DNA of 64,000 nucleotides, taken from NCBI GenBank assembly GCA_050110875.1, contig CP188828.1, forward strand, positions 2,294,001 through 2,358,000, written 5' to 3'. A program made the translations under genes and the position numbers. This document shows, piece by piece, positions 49,305 through 57,045 of the stretch. The notes beneath the pieces are model-generated. The model made no database searches, had not been told where the DNA came from, and saw only the letters and a program-made list of their open reading frames with translations. Position 1 is the stretch's first letter, and every line of letters starts with the position of its first letter. Source of the DNA: Methyloligella sp050110875 (GTDB lineage Bacteria; Pseudomonadota; Alphaproteobacteria; Rhizobiales; Methyloligellaceae).

Positions 49305-49333
49305 AAAGGGCGCCGGAAAGACCGGCGCCCTTT
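49305..49333 (-). terminator. Rho-independent terminator after the cytochrome c gene
   Basis: A 12-bp perfect stem (AAAGGGCGCCGG with CCGGCGCCCTTT), 5-nt loop, and a following T-rich stretch when read leftward. It ends the cytochrome c gene 28 bp past its stop, and so isolates the yej operon. Confidence 0.88.
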
Positions 49334-49361
49334 CGCAAAATTCTAAGTGAAAAAGCGACCT

Positions 49362-50222
49362 TTACTGCGTGTCGCTCTCGCTTTCCGTGCCGGCATCGGC
49401 ATTCGGCTCCTCGTCCGGCGCCGTCGTGTCTTCCGGCTGGTCGGCGGAATCCGTCGTGGAAGGCTCCGAACCCATATCCTCGTTCGGCTCCTCGCCAGCC
49501 CCGGCATCGTCAGCCGGCGCTTCGGATGTGTCTTCGTCCGCCGCGGCATTGGGCTCCTCCGCCGGCGCGCTCTCCGAAGAAGGCTCTTCCTTTGCCGGCT
49601 CAGCCGGCGCGGATTCCTCGGCTTCGCCGCTCTCGGCCGCAGCGGAATCGTCCCCGCCTTCGCCGCCGGCCTCAGGCAGAGGCTTCGGATCGTCGCTCAG
49701 CGTGCGCAGATAGGCGATCACATCGGCGCGCTTCTCGGCATCCGGCATGCCCGGATACATCGCCATCTTGGTGCCCGGGATATGCACGTTCGGATGCTTG
49801 ATCATGTCGTCGAGATTGACGTAGTCCCACTCGCCGCCATGCTCGACGATGGCGGGCGAGTAATCGTAGCCTTCGTGGCTGGCGACCTTGCGGTCGACGA
49901 TATCCCAGAGATTCGGGCCGACCATGTTGGCGCCGCCCTTGTCCAGGGTGTGACAGCCCTTGCAGATGCCGGCGGCCGCTTCGCCCTTCTTGGGATCGGC
50001 GCTGGCCAGGAGCGTCAGGACCTGGCTACCCTCTTCCTTGGCCGGCTCGCCCTTGCCTTCGGCGGCTTTCTCGCCTTCCTTCTTGGCGCCCGGCACCTCG
50101 TAACCCGCATGTTCGGGCTCGTGCTCGGCGTAAATGATGTTAATCAAGGTGCGAGTACCGAAAAACAGCACCAGGGCTGCAAGCACGGCCATCGCAAGTT
50201 GGTTAAACCGGTAACTATTCAT
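49362..50222 (-). CDS. Membrane-anchored cytochrome c with long acidic C-terminal tail
   Basis: A 286-residue protein. An N-terminal uncleaved helix (about 7-30) anchors it; a short Lys/Glu linker leads to a class I c-type heme domain (about 65-175) with 'CKGCH' and a likely axial Met in 'GTKMAMYPGM'. It resembles CycM-type carriers between the bc1 complex and cytochrome oxidase. Residues about 180-286 form a low-complexity tail rich in Glu, Asp, Ala, Pro and Ser with only short repeats such as 'EEPN'. This tail is not part of the usual CycM protein. It is next to kdsB and pheA, a common Rhizobiales neighbourhood. Confidence 0.9.
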   Translation of the reverse strand: MNSYRFNQLAMAVLAALVLFFGTRTLINIIYAEHEPEHAGYEVPGAKKEGEKAAEGKGEPAKEEGSQVLTLLASADPKKGEAAAGICKGCHTLDKGGANMVGPNLWDIVDRKVASHEGYDYSPAIVEHGGEWDYVNLDDMIKHPNVHIPGTKMAMYPGMPDAEKRADVIAYLRTLSDDPKPLPEAGGEGGDDSAAAESGEAEESAPAEPAKEEPSSESAPAEEPNAAADEDTSEAPADDAGAGEEPNEDMGSEPSTTDSADQPEDTTAPDEEPNADAGTESESDTQ

Positions 50223-50327
50223 TCTGGCGTTCCCCCCGGAAGCAAAGGCATCTCAACCGATCTGTCGCGGCGGCGGCGAGATTAAATGGCGTCCACCCGA
50301 CTGGCAACTGAACCTAACCCAATGACT

Positions 50328-50362
50328 GGTTAGCATAGAGTCGCATAAGGATCCTGCTAACC
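50328..50362. repeat. Inverted repeat immediately upstream of kdsB
   Basis: GGTTAGCA (50328-50335) and TGCTAACC (50355-50362) are perfect 8-bp inverted arms with 19 bp between. The second arm ends 8 bp before the kdsB ATG, where a ribosome binding site would normally be. It could act as an operator or as an mRNA hairpin. Confidence 0.55.
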
Positions 50363-50370
50363 GGCTGTTT

Positions 50371-51132
50371 ATGGCTACCAAAACCCGTATGTGCAAGACT
50401 CTCATCATTATTCCTGCGCGCATGAAAGCGAGCCGTTTGCCGCACAAGCCCCTGGCCGTCATCGGCAAAGAGCCCATGATCGTTCATGTTTGGCGCCGCG
50501 CTGTTGAATCCGGTTGCGGCGAGGTGATCGTGGCAACCGATTCAGAGGAAATTTCGCAAGCGGTTTCGGGAGCAGGCGGCAGGGCCGTGCTGACCGATCC
50601 CGATCATCAAAGCGGTTCCGACCGGATTTTCGAGGCGCTGTCTGCCGCCGATCCCGATAGGGAATGCGAAGCGATCGTCAATCTCCAGGGCGATCTGCCG
50701 ACCCTCGACCCGGCCCTCGTGGCAAGCTGCCTCGAGGCGCTTGCGCCGGGGGAGGCCGATATCGCCACCCTGGCCTGCGAGATCTCGGAGGAGAGCGAGC
50801 GCACCAATCCGAATGTGGTGAAGGTGGTCGGCACGCCGTCCGGGCCCAGGCTTCTGAAGGCGCTCTACTTCACCCGCGCCACCGCGCCTTATGGTGACGG
50901 CCCCCTCTATCATCACATCGGCATCTACGCCTATCGCCGGGCCGCGCTTGAGCGTTTCGTGGCCTTGCCGCCCTCGACCCTCGAGAAGCGGGAAAGGCTG
51001 GAGCAGCTCCGCGCCCTGGAAGCCGGCATGCACATCAATGTGGCGCTCGTTGACACCGTTCCGCTCGGTGTCGATACTCCGGCCGACCTCGCCCGGGCCC
51101 GGGCTTTATTGGAAAAATCCGGCACATCATGA
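50371..51132 (+). CDS. kdsB: 3-deoxy-manno-octulosonate cytidylyltransferase KdsB
   Basis: KdsB activates KDO with CTP for lipopolysaccharide inner-core synthesis. The 253-residue product shows 'IIIPARMKASRLPHKPL', 'VATDSEEI', 'NLQGDLP' and 'HHIGIYAYRRAAL'. The start is ATG at 50371; an ATG six codons later is possible because no clear Shine-Dalgarno lies before the first. The stop overlaps the pheA start as ATGA, so both are translated together. An inverted repeat lies just upstream. Confidence 0.95.
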   Translation: MATKTRMCKTLIIIPARMKASRLPHKPLAVIGKEPMIVHVWRRAVESGCGEVIVATDSEEISQAVSGAGGRAVLTDPDHQSGSDRIFEALSAADPDRECEAIVNLQGDLPTLDPALVASCLEALAPGEADIATLACEISEESERTNPNVVKVVGTPSGPRLLKALYFTRATAPYGDGPLYHHIGIYAYRRAALERFVALPPSTLEKRERLEQLRALEAGMHINVALVDTVPLGVDTPADLARARALLEKSGTS

Positions 51133-51995
51133 GCGACGAAGACCGCCAGAAGATCGCCTTTCAAGGCGAGCCCGGCGCCAACTCCCACCTGGCTTGCAAG
51201 GACGCCTATCCGGAGATGGAGCCGCTGCCTTGCGCCACCTTCGAGGATGCGCTCGGCGCCTTGAAGTCGGGCGAAGCCGCTCTCGCCATGATCCCGATCG
51301 AAAATTCCGTGGCGGGGCGCGTGGCCGATATCCATCATCTGTTGCCCGAATCCGGCCTCTTCATCGTCGGCGAGCATTTCGAGCGCGTCCGGCATCAGCT
51401 GCTTGTGCTGCCGGGCACCAAGCTGAATGAGCTGAAGACCGTGCACAGCCACACCATGGCGCTCGGCCAATGCCGCAACGTCATCCGGGAGCTGAAGCTC
51501 ACGCCGGTCACCGAGGCCGATACTGCCGGTGCCGCCAAGGAGCTGGCCGAGACCGAGGATCGGACCCGGGCGGCGATCGCCTCAACGCTGGCGGCCGAGA
51601 TCTACGGATTGGAGGTCGCCAAATCCGATATCGAGGATGCGGAGCACAACACCACCCGGTTCGTCGTGCTGGCCACCGAGCCCAGGACGCCATCGCTTGA
51701 GGACGGCCCGGCGATCACCAGCTTCATGTTCCGCGTGCGGAACGTGCCTGCGGCGCTGTATAAGGCGCTCGGCGGCTTTGCCACCAACGGCGTAAACATG
51801 ACCAAGCTGGAATCCTATCAGCTCGGCGGTTCCTTCAACGCCAGCCAGTTCTATGCCGATATCGAGGGTCACCCGGAGGACCGGCTGGTCAAGCTCGCTC
51901 TCGAGGAGCTCGCCTTCTACTCCGCCGAGCTCACGATCTTCGGCACCTATCCGGCGAGCCCCTTCCGCGCCCAGCTGAAGGCGCAAGCGGAATAA
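51129..51995 (+). CDS. pheA: Prephenate dehydratase PheA
   Basis: Converts prephenate to phenylpyruvate in phenylalanine biosynthesis. The 288-residue monofunctional enzyme has a prephenate dehydratase domain (about 8-185, 'GEPGANSHLA', 'IPIENSVAGRV', 'NTTRFVVL') and a C-terminal ACT domain (about 200-275, 'LESYQLGGSFNASQFYAD') that normally senses phenylalanine. It has no chorismate mutase domain. Coupled to kdsB by an ATGA overlap. Confidence 0.96.
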   Translation: MSDEDRQKIAFQGEPGANSHLACKDAYPEMEPLPCATFEDALGALKSGEAALAMIPIENSVAGRVADIHHLLPESGLFIVGEHFERVRHQLLVLPGTKLNELKTVHSHTMALGQCRNVIRELKLTPVTEADTAGAAKELAETEDRTRAAIASTLAAEIYGLEVAKSDIEDAEHNTTRFVVLATEPRTPSLEDGPAITSFMFRVRNVPAALYKALGGFATNGVNMTKLESYQLGGSFNASQFYADIEGHPEDRLVKLALEELAFYSAELTIFGTYPASPFRAQLKAQAE

Positions 51996-52004
51996 GCGGG
52001 CCCC

Positions 52005-52802
52005 TCACGCAGATGTCTTTCCGGCGGCCTCCGGCGAAGGCTCGCGGATCAAGGCCACCACGCGGGCCGGCGCGGCAGACGCGCCGACGAGCTTCAGTGG
52101 GAACACCGCCACCTCGAAACCGTGGGCAGGCAGAGCGCCCAGATTGACGAGCTGCTCCATATGCCAATAGGGGCGCCGCTGGCCGACGCGATGCGCCTCC
52201 CAGAAGAGGGTGTCGTCATTCGTCGCCTTGGCCTTGGCGATCTGGGCATGGAACGGCAGATCCCAGCCCCACTGATCGATTCCCATGACGAGGATGCCGC
52301 GATCGAGGAGCCACTCGGTCGCCTCGACGCTCATGCCGGTGCCGCGCTTCCAGAATTCCTTCGTGCCTTGGTAGCGGTCCCGGCCCGTGCGGATCAGGAC
52401 GATGGTTTGCGGCGTCAGCGTCGCACCCGTCTTGGCCAGCGCCTCTTCCATGTCGGCGGCCGTAATCGGGTCGTTGTCCTGCTTGTGGGTCATATCGAAC
52501 ACCACGCCGGGACCGATGCAGCGATCGAGCGGGATCTTTTCGATGGTTTCGGCGGGCTCCCCCGCCGAAACGGGTCCGTAATGCCAGGGAGCATCGATAT
52601 GGGTCGTCGCATGCACGCCCATCTTGGTGATCGTGTCGTCCGCCCAGCCGGTGAAATCCCTCGGGAACAGCCGCGAGGGCAATCCCAGCAGCCACACCAG
52701 GATTTTGCTCGCCCGGTGCGGCTTATGCTTGATCTTGACCTGCATGAAGCCGGGATCGTCGCGATTGAATTGTACGGGTTTTGACAGATCGATGACCCGC
52801 AT
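52005..52802 (-). CDS. Cyclase family protein (kynurenine formamidase-like fold)
   Basis: A 265-residue metal-dependent hydrolase of the cyclase family. The metal site 'HATTHIDAPWHYG' near residue 65 corresponds to the family HxxTHxDxPxH motif. Members include kynurenine formamidase, isatin hydrolase and others; the specific substrate is not clear. The ATG at 52802 follows AAAGGAG and is one base from the stop of the upstream FAH-family gene, so the two form one catabolic-looking unit. Convergent with pheA, 9 bp apart. Confidence 0.88.
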   Translation of the reverse strand: MRVIDLSKPVQFNRDDPGFMQVKIKHKPHRASKILVWLLGLPSRLFPRDFTGWADDTITKMGVHATTHIDAPWHYGPVSAGEPAETIEKIPLDRCIGPGVVFDMTHKQDNDPITAADMEEALAKTGATLTPQTIVLIRTGRDRYQGTKEFWKRGTGMSVEATEWLLDRGILVMGIDQWGWDLPFHAQIAKAKATNDDTLFWEAHRVGQRRPYWHMEQLVNLGALPAHGFEVAVFPLKLVGASAAPARVVALIREPSPEAAGKTSA

Positions 52803-52803
52803 C

Positions 52804-53799
52804 TCAGCTCTCCTTTTCGGCGATAATTGTATTGGCAACGGATCCGATGCCCTGGATTGCGATCTCGATCCTGTCGCCCGGCACGAGACGCTGCCCGGAT
52901 TCGATGCCGCTGCCGCCTGGGAACGTGCCGGTGCCGAAGAACTCGCCCGGATAAAGCCGCTCGGATCGCGAGACATGCGCCAGCATCTCGCCCAAGGACC
53001 AATGCGGATTTGCCGAGCTCGGCTCCGCCACTACCCGTCCGTTGATGGCGACGGAGCCCTTGAGGTCGCGCCAGCGCGGCAGGATTTCGTCCGCCGTGAC
53101 GAGGACGGGCGATATGGCATTGGCGAAATGCTTCGCTTTTTGCGGCCCGAATCCCGATTTCATCTCGGCAAGCTGGACGTCGCGGGCGCTGAAATCGTTG
53201 AGAACGACGAAACCGCCGATGGCATTTTCGGCCTCTTCGGGGCTGGCGTTCAGGAGCGGGGCTGAGAGCACGAAGCCGAGCTCCAGCTCGTAATCCAGAT
53301 AGTCAGTGTAGAAGGGTGCCGTGACGGCATCGCCATCCGTCACGAAGGCAAGGTGATTGCCCATATAGTAGATCGGCTGCCGATACCATAGCGGGGCAGG
53401 TTTGAGTTTGGGAAATGGGCTGCCCGCCAGTCTTTCGTAGGTCGCGACGATCGGCGCAAAGGCGGGCAGGAAGCGTTTCACGAAGCCGCGCGCGGCGGCC
53501 ACGGTGTGTTCCTCGTAGATCATGAAGTCCCGGTAGGAGCGCGGCGCGAAGGGCATCAGAATCGCCTCGGTATCGCGGCCGGCCTTGGCGGGATGCGCAA
53601 GCGCCGCCGCGGCGAGCTCCTGTCGGATATAATGAGGGGCGCCGAGAAGGGCGATGATATCGTGCGACCAGGAGGCAATCTGTTCCGGTTGCGGCCTTGG
53701 CGACAAGCGGCCGAGCAGTGCCGGTAAGTCGGCCCAGCCTCCACCTGCATCGATCTGTATGAGGGGTTTTTCCCGATCCCCAACCCGCCTCAAACGCAT
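52804..53799 (-). CDS. Fumarylacetoacetate hydrolase family protein
   Basis: A 331-residue enzyme of the FAH superfamily, which cleaves C-C bonds in fumarylacetoacetate or related acylpyruvates. The metal-binding acidic cluster is in 'DYELELGFVL', with 'VLNDFSARDVQ' and 'GSGIESGQRL' following. An N-terminal domain of about 100 residues precedes the catalytic part. I use the ATG at 53799 with GGAGGAG 6 nt upstream. Together with the cyclase-family gene it may degrade an aromatic or amino-acid ring, but the pathway cannot be named from sequence. Confidence 0.9.
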   Translation of the reverse strand: MRLRRVGDREKPLIQIDAGGGWADLPALLGRLSPRPQPEQIASWSHDIIALLGAPHYIRQELAAAALAHPAKAGRDTEAILMPFAPRSYRDFMIYEEHTVAAARGFVKRFLPAFAPIVATYERLAGSPFPKLKPAPLWYRQPIYYMGNHLAFVTDGDAVTAPFYTDYLDYELELGFVLSAPLLNASPEEAENAIGGFVVLNDFSARDVQLAEMKSGFGPQKAKHFANAISPVLVTADEILPRWRDLKGSVAINGRVVAEPSSANPHWSLGEMLAHVSRSERLYPGEFFGTGTFPGGSGIESGQRLVPGDRIEIAIQGIGSVANTIIAEKES

Positions 53800-53884
53800 G
53801 CGGGGCTCCTCCACGTAATGAAGATCGCGCTCCTATAGCACAAGGGTTGCTATGACCCCGGGTATGACCGATATACTCCCGTTA

Positions 53885-53980
53885 GGGAGGTTGGCAGCAG
53901 GCGCGTGCCTCGCCAACCGGGTCAGGTCCGGAAGGAAGCAGCCCTAACGAGCGTTTCGCGGGTTGCTCGTCCAGCCTCCC
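53885..53980 (+). ncRNA. ffs: Signal recognition particle RNA, small (4.5S) type
   Basis: The SRP RNA pairs with Ffh to target membrane proteins. The apical domain is unmistakable: GTCAGGTCCGGAAGGAAGCA at 53921-53940 with the GGAA tetraloop. The ends pair: GGGAGG (53885-53890) with CCTCCC (53975-53980). A TATACT box at 53872-53877 suits transcription from about 53885. The gene lies upstream of dnaX, as in many alphaproteobacteria. The exact ends are inferred from the stem. Confidence 0.95.
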
Positions 53981-54083
53981 ACTTCCTCCGATGACCGGCA
54001 GGCGGCGCCGCGGCGGCGTTCCAGCCGCCGAAAGGCGACAAACATCTGGCGTCCAATCGTACTTTCAAGGATGATCGCCCGCG

Positions 54084-55937
54084 ATGGCCAAAGCCGGTGA
54101 TACAGCGAAGTCGAGCGGGCAGGGGAACGCCAAACACATGGAATCCGGGCACGCCGCACTCGCCCGCAAATACCGGCCCAAGATATTCTCCGAGCTGATC
54201 GGCCAGGCGGCCATGGTGCAGACGTTGAAGAACGCGTTTGCCGCCGACCGCATCGCTCAAGCCTATATGCTGACCGGCGTGCGCGGGGTGGGGAAGACCA
54301 CCACGGCACGGCTCATCGCCCGCGGCCTCAACTATGAGACGGCCGACGGAGAGGGCGGTCCCACCGTCGATTTCGAGACGGAGGGCGAGCATTGCCGCGC
54401 CATCCTGGAGGGCCGGCATCTCGATGTGATCGAGATGGATGCCGCCTCCCATACCGGCATCGACGATATCCGCGACATCATCGATAGCGCCCAATACAAG
54501 CCCAACACCGCGCGCTACAAGGTCTACATCATCGACGAGGTGCATATGCTCTCGCGCCAGGCCTTCAACGGCCTGCTGAAGACGCTGGAAGAGCCGCCCG
54601 CCCATGTGAAGTTCATCTTCGCCACCACCGAAATACGCAAAGTCCCGGTGACTGTGCTGTCCCGCTGTCAGCGTTTCGATTTGAAGCGCATCGATATCGA
54701 GCCCTTGGTGGCGCACCTTGCTTACGTGGCGGAGGCGGAAGGGGCGGAGGTCGACCGCCCCGCTCTCAATCTCATCGCCAAGTCCGCCGAAGGCTCCGTG
54801 CGCGATGCGCTCTCCATCCTCGACCGGGCCATCGCCTTCGCCGGCGGCCCGCTCGATCTCGCCCAAACGAGCACGCTGCTGGGTCTGGCCGATCGTGGCC
54901 GCATCTTCGATCTTCTGGAGACGGTGCTGAAGGGCGAGGCGGGTGAGGCACTGAAGCAGCTTGCCGATCTCAACCGCGACGGCGCCGAGCCTGCCCAGGT
55001 CGTCTCGGACTTGGCCGAAGCCGTGCATGCCGTCACCCGGGCCAAGGCCATGGGCGGCGAGGAGGGCCGCGATGCGAGCTTGCCAGAGGCGCAAGCCGAG
55101 CGGGCCGCCGAGCTCGGCGGTAAGCTTTCCATGGCCGTGCTGGCCCGCGCCTGGCAGATGCTGCTGAAAGGCCATGAGGAGGTGGAGAACGCGCCCCGGC
55201 CCCTGGCCGCCGCCGATATGGTGCTGGTGCGTCTGGCCTACGCCGCCGATCTGCCGAGCCCCGGCGATCTCGTCATGCGCCTGGAGCAGGGGGAGGGAAA
55301 AAGTCCCGCCCGCAGCCAGAACGCCCCGCAAGGCAGCCGCGACCCGGAGCCGGTCGCTCAATTCGAATCCGAGAACCCGGCACCGCCGGACGAGGCATTC
55401 CAATCCGCGCCGCCCTTGCACGCGCCACCCTTGCAAGAGGCGCCGGATCCTCAACCGCTCGCCGATCCTAAGAGCTTCGAAGAATTGGTGCAGCTCGCCG
55501 AGGATATGCGCGATCTGAAGCTGAAGAACGCCCTGGTCGAGAAGGTGCGCTTGGTTAGCTTCCGTCCCGGCTCCATCGAGATCAATCTTCTGCCCGATGC
55601 TCACAAGGAGCTGACCCAGGAGCTGAGCCGAAGCCTCAAGCTCTGGACCGGCCGCGCCTGGGGCATCGTCGTCACCAACGAGAAAGAGGGCGATATCACC
55701 CTGGGAGAAAAGCGCCGCCGCGAGAAAGAGGCGGAGCTGGAGCGTGTCCGTGCCCATCCCGCGGTGAAAGAGGTTTTCCAGCATTTCCCCGACGCCAGGA
55801 TCAAGGCGGTGCGCCCGCTCCAGACCGGCGGCCAGGCGCAACCCGAGGAGCAGGACGGCGAACGGGGCGAGGACGAACGGGATGAAGACGATGAATATTC
55901 ACAGAGACGGTTGAGCGAGGACGGCAGACAAAGATGA
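54084..55937 (+). CDS. dnaX: DNA polymerase III subunit gamma/tau DnaX
   Basis: Clamp-loader ATPase subunit that links the polymerase and helicase. The 617-residue product has a AAA+ domain with Walker A 'GVRGVGKTT' (about 65), 'DEVHML' Walker B, sensor 'ATTEIRKVP' and 'SRCQRFD', then a collar domain and a C-terminal tau-like region. A Pro-rich linker lies at about 405-470 and a charged tail ends it. The usual four-Cys zinc module is reduced to a single Cys ('EGEHCRAILEGRH'), as is normal for alphaproteobacteria. The stop overlaps the ybaB ATG. Confidence 0.96.
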   Translation: MAKAGDTAKSSGQGNAKHMESGHAALARKYRPKIFSELIGQAAMVQTLKNAFAADRIAQAYMLTGVRGVGKTTTARLIARGLNYETADGEGGPTVDFETEGEHCRAILEGRHLDVIEMDAASHTGIDDIRDIIDSAQYKPNTARYKVYIIDEVHMLSRQAFNGLLKTLEEPPAHVKFIFATTEIRKVPVTVLSRCQRFDLKRIDIEPLVAHLAYVAEAEGAEVDRPALNLIAKSAEGSVRDALSILDRAIAFAGGPLDLAQTSTLLGLADRGRIFDLLETVLKGEAGEALKQLADLNRDGAEPAQVVSDLAEAVHAVTRAKAMGGEEGRDASLPEAQAERAAELGGKLSMAVLARAWQMLLKGHEEVENAPRPLAAADMVLVRLAYAADLPSPGDLVMRLEQGEGKSPARSQNAPQGSRDPEPVAQFESENPAPPDEAFQSAPPLHAPPLQEAPDPQPLADPKSFEELVQLAEDMRDLKLKNALVEKVRLVSFRPGSIEINLLPDAHKELTQELSRSLKLWTGRAWGIVVTNEKEGDITLGEKRRREKEAELERVRAHPAVKEVFQHFPDARIKAVRPLQTGGQAQPEEQDGERGEDERDEDDEYSQRRLSEDGRQR

Positions 55938-56260
55938 AGAACCTGATGGGCATGATGAAGCAGGCGCAGGAGATGCAGAGCCGCATGGCGGAGCTGCAGG
56001 AGGAGCTTGCGCAAGCCATCGTCGAGGGCCAGTCCGGCGGCGGCATGGTGCTGGTCACTCTCAACGGCAAGGGCGAGATGATCGGCGTGAAGCTTGATCC
56101 CTCCCTGATGAAGCCCGACGAGGCGGAGATCGTGGAGGACCTCATCGTCGCCGCCCATAACGACGCCAAGTCCAAGGTCGAGGCCATGATGCAGGAGAAG
56201 ATGAAGGACCTCACCGGCGGCCTTCCCCTCCCGCCCGGCATGAATCCGTTCGGCAGCTAG
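55934..56260 (+). CDS. YbaB/EbfC family nucleoid-associated protein
   Basis: A 108-residue DNA-binding dimer with the family pattern: 'MKNLMGMMKQAQEMQSRMAE', 'GQSGGGMVLVTLNGKGEM', and a helical end with 'LPLPPGM'. It overlaps dnaX by 4 bp (ATGA). It stands between dnaX and recR as in most proteobacteria; a palindromic element separates it from recR. Confidence 0.95.
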   Translation: MKNLMGMMKQAQEMQSRMAELQEELAQAIVEGQSGGGMVLVTLNGKGEMIGVKLDPSLMKPDEAEIVEDLIVAAHNDAKSKVEAMMQEKMKDLTGGLPLPPGMNPFGS

Positions 56261-56300
56261 GGTGGTGCTTTCTCAGCCTCACCGCACGGCACGGCGGACC

Positions 56301-56412
56301 CCCTCTCCCCTGTGGGGAGAGGGTTGGGGTGAGGGGCTCTCACGTCTGCAAGTCCACTTCCCCCTCACCCGGATGCTTCGCATCCGACCTCTCCCCACAG
56401 GGGAGAGGTGAG
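56301..56412. repeat. Intergenic palindromic (REP/RIME-like) element between ybaB and recR
   Basis: Two large palindromes: CCCTCTCCCC-TGT-GGGGAGAGGG (56301-56323) on the left, and on the right GGATGC-TTC-GCATCC followed by CCTCTCCCC-ACA-GGGGAGAGG. The GGGGTGAGGGG arm (56326-56336) pairs with CCCCTCACCC (56361-56370), so the whole could form one cruciform. The layout resembles the mosaic intergenic repeats of Rhizobiales. No T-run follows, so it is not a standard terminator. Confidence 0.85.
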
Positions 56413-56436
56413 ACAACGTCTGCACGAAAGCTAACC

Positions 56437-57042
56437 ATGGCGCGCGGCACCGCTAGCCCCGAGATCGAACAGCTCATCCAGCTGCTGGCCCGCCTGCCGG
56501 GCCTCGGCCCCCGCTCGGCCAGACGGGCGGCCCTCGACCTGGTGAAGAAGAAGGAGCAGCTCCTCCAACCCCTCGCCACCGCCCTGGCGACGGCGCGGGA
56601 CAAGATCGTCACCTGCGAGACTTGTGGCAATATCGATACGGTCAGCCCGTGCACCATCTGCCGCGACGAGACCCGCGACCGGACCATGATCTGCGTGGTG
56701 GAGGAGGTGGGGGATCTCTGGGCCCTCGAGCGCGCCGGCGTCCTGCAGGGCCTCTATCATGTGCTCGGCGGCACCTTGTCACCGCTTGACGGCATCGGCC
56801 CTGAAGACCTCACCATCGGCAAGCTGGTGGAGCGCGCCCGGGACGAGAAGGTGACCGAGATCCTGCTCGCCCTCAATGCCACCGTTGAAGGCCAGTCCAC
56901 TGCCCACTTCATCTCCGACCAGCTGGCCGATTGTGGCGTCACGGTCTACCGCCTGGCCCATGGCGTGCCTGTGGGCGGCGAGCTCGACTATCTCGACGAC
57001 GGCACCCTCGCCGCCGCGGTGAAGGCCAAGAAGGTAGTTTGA
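56437..57042 (+). CDS. recR: Recombination protein RecR
   Basis: RecR works with RecO/RecF to load RecA at gaps. The 201-residue product has the helix-hairpin-helix start ('LARLPGLGPRSARRAALDL'), a four-Cys zinc finger ('CETCGNIDTVSPCTIC') and a Toprim domain ('MICVVEEVGDLWALER'). The ATG at 56437 gives the standard N-terminus. The stop is 3 bp from the convergent DUF262 gene end. Confidence 0.96.
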   Translation: MARGTASPEIEQLIQLLARLPGLGPRSARRAALDLVKKKEQLLQPLATALATARDKIVTCETCGNIDTVSPCTICRDETRDRTMICVVEEVGDLWALERAGVLQGLYHVLGGTLSPLDGIGPEDLTIGKLVERARDEKVTEILLALNATVEGQSTAHFISDQLADCGVTVYRLAHGVPVGGELDYLDDGTLAAAVKAKKVV

Positions 57043-57045
57043 GGA

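Noticed and set aside
53922..55841. 639-codon leftward open frame opposite dnaX
   Set aside because: Shadow of dnaX; would also overlap the ffs RNA.
56301..56412. Rho-independent terminator after ybaB
   Set aside because: The hairpins are strong, but there is no T-run on either strand and the structure is a multi-palindrome repeat.
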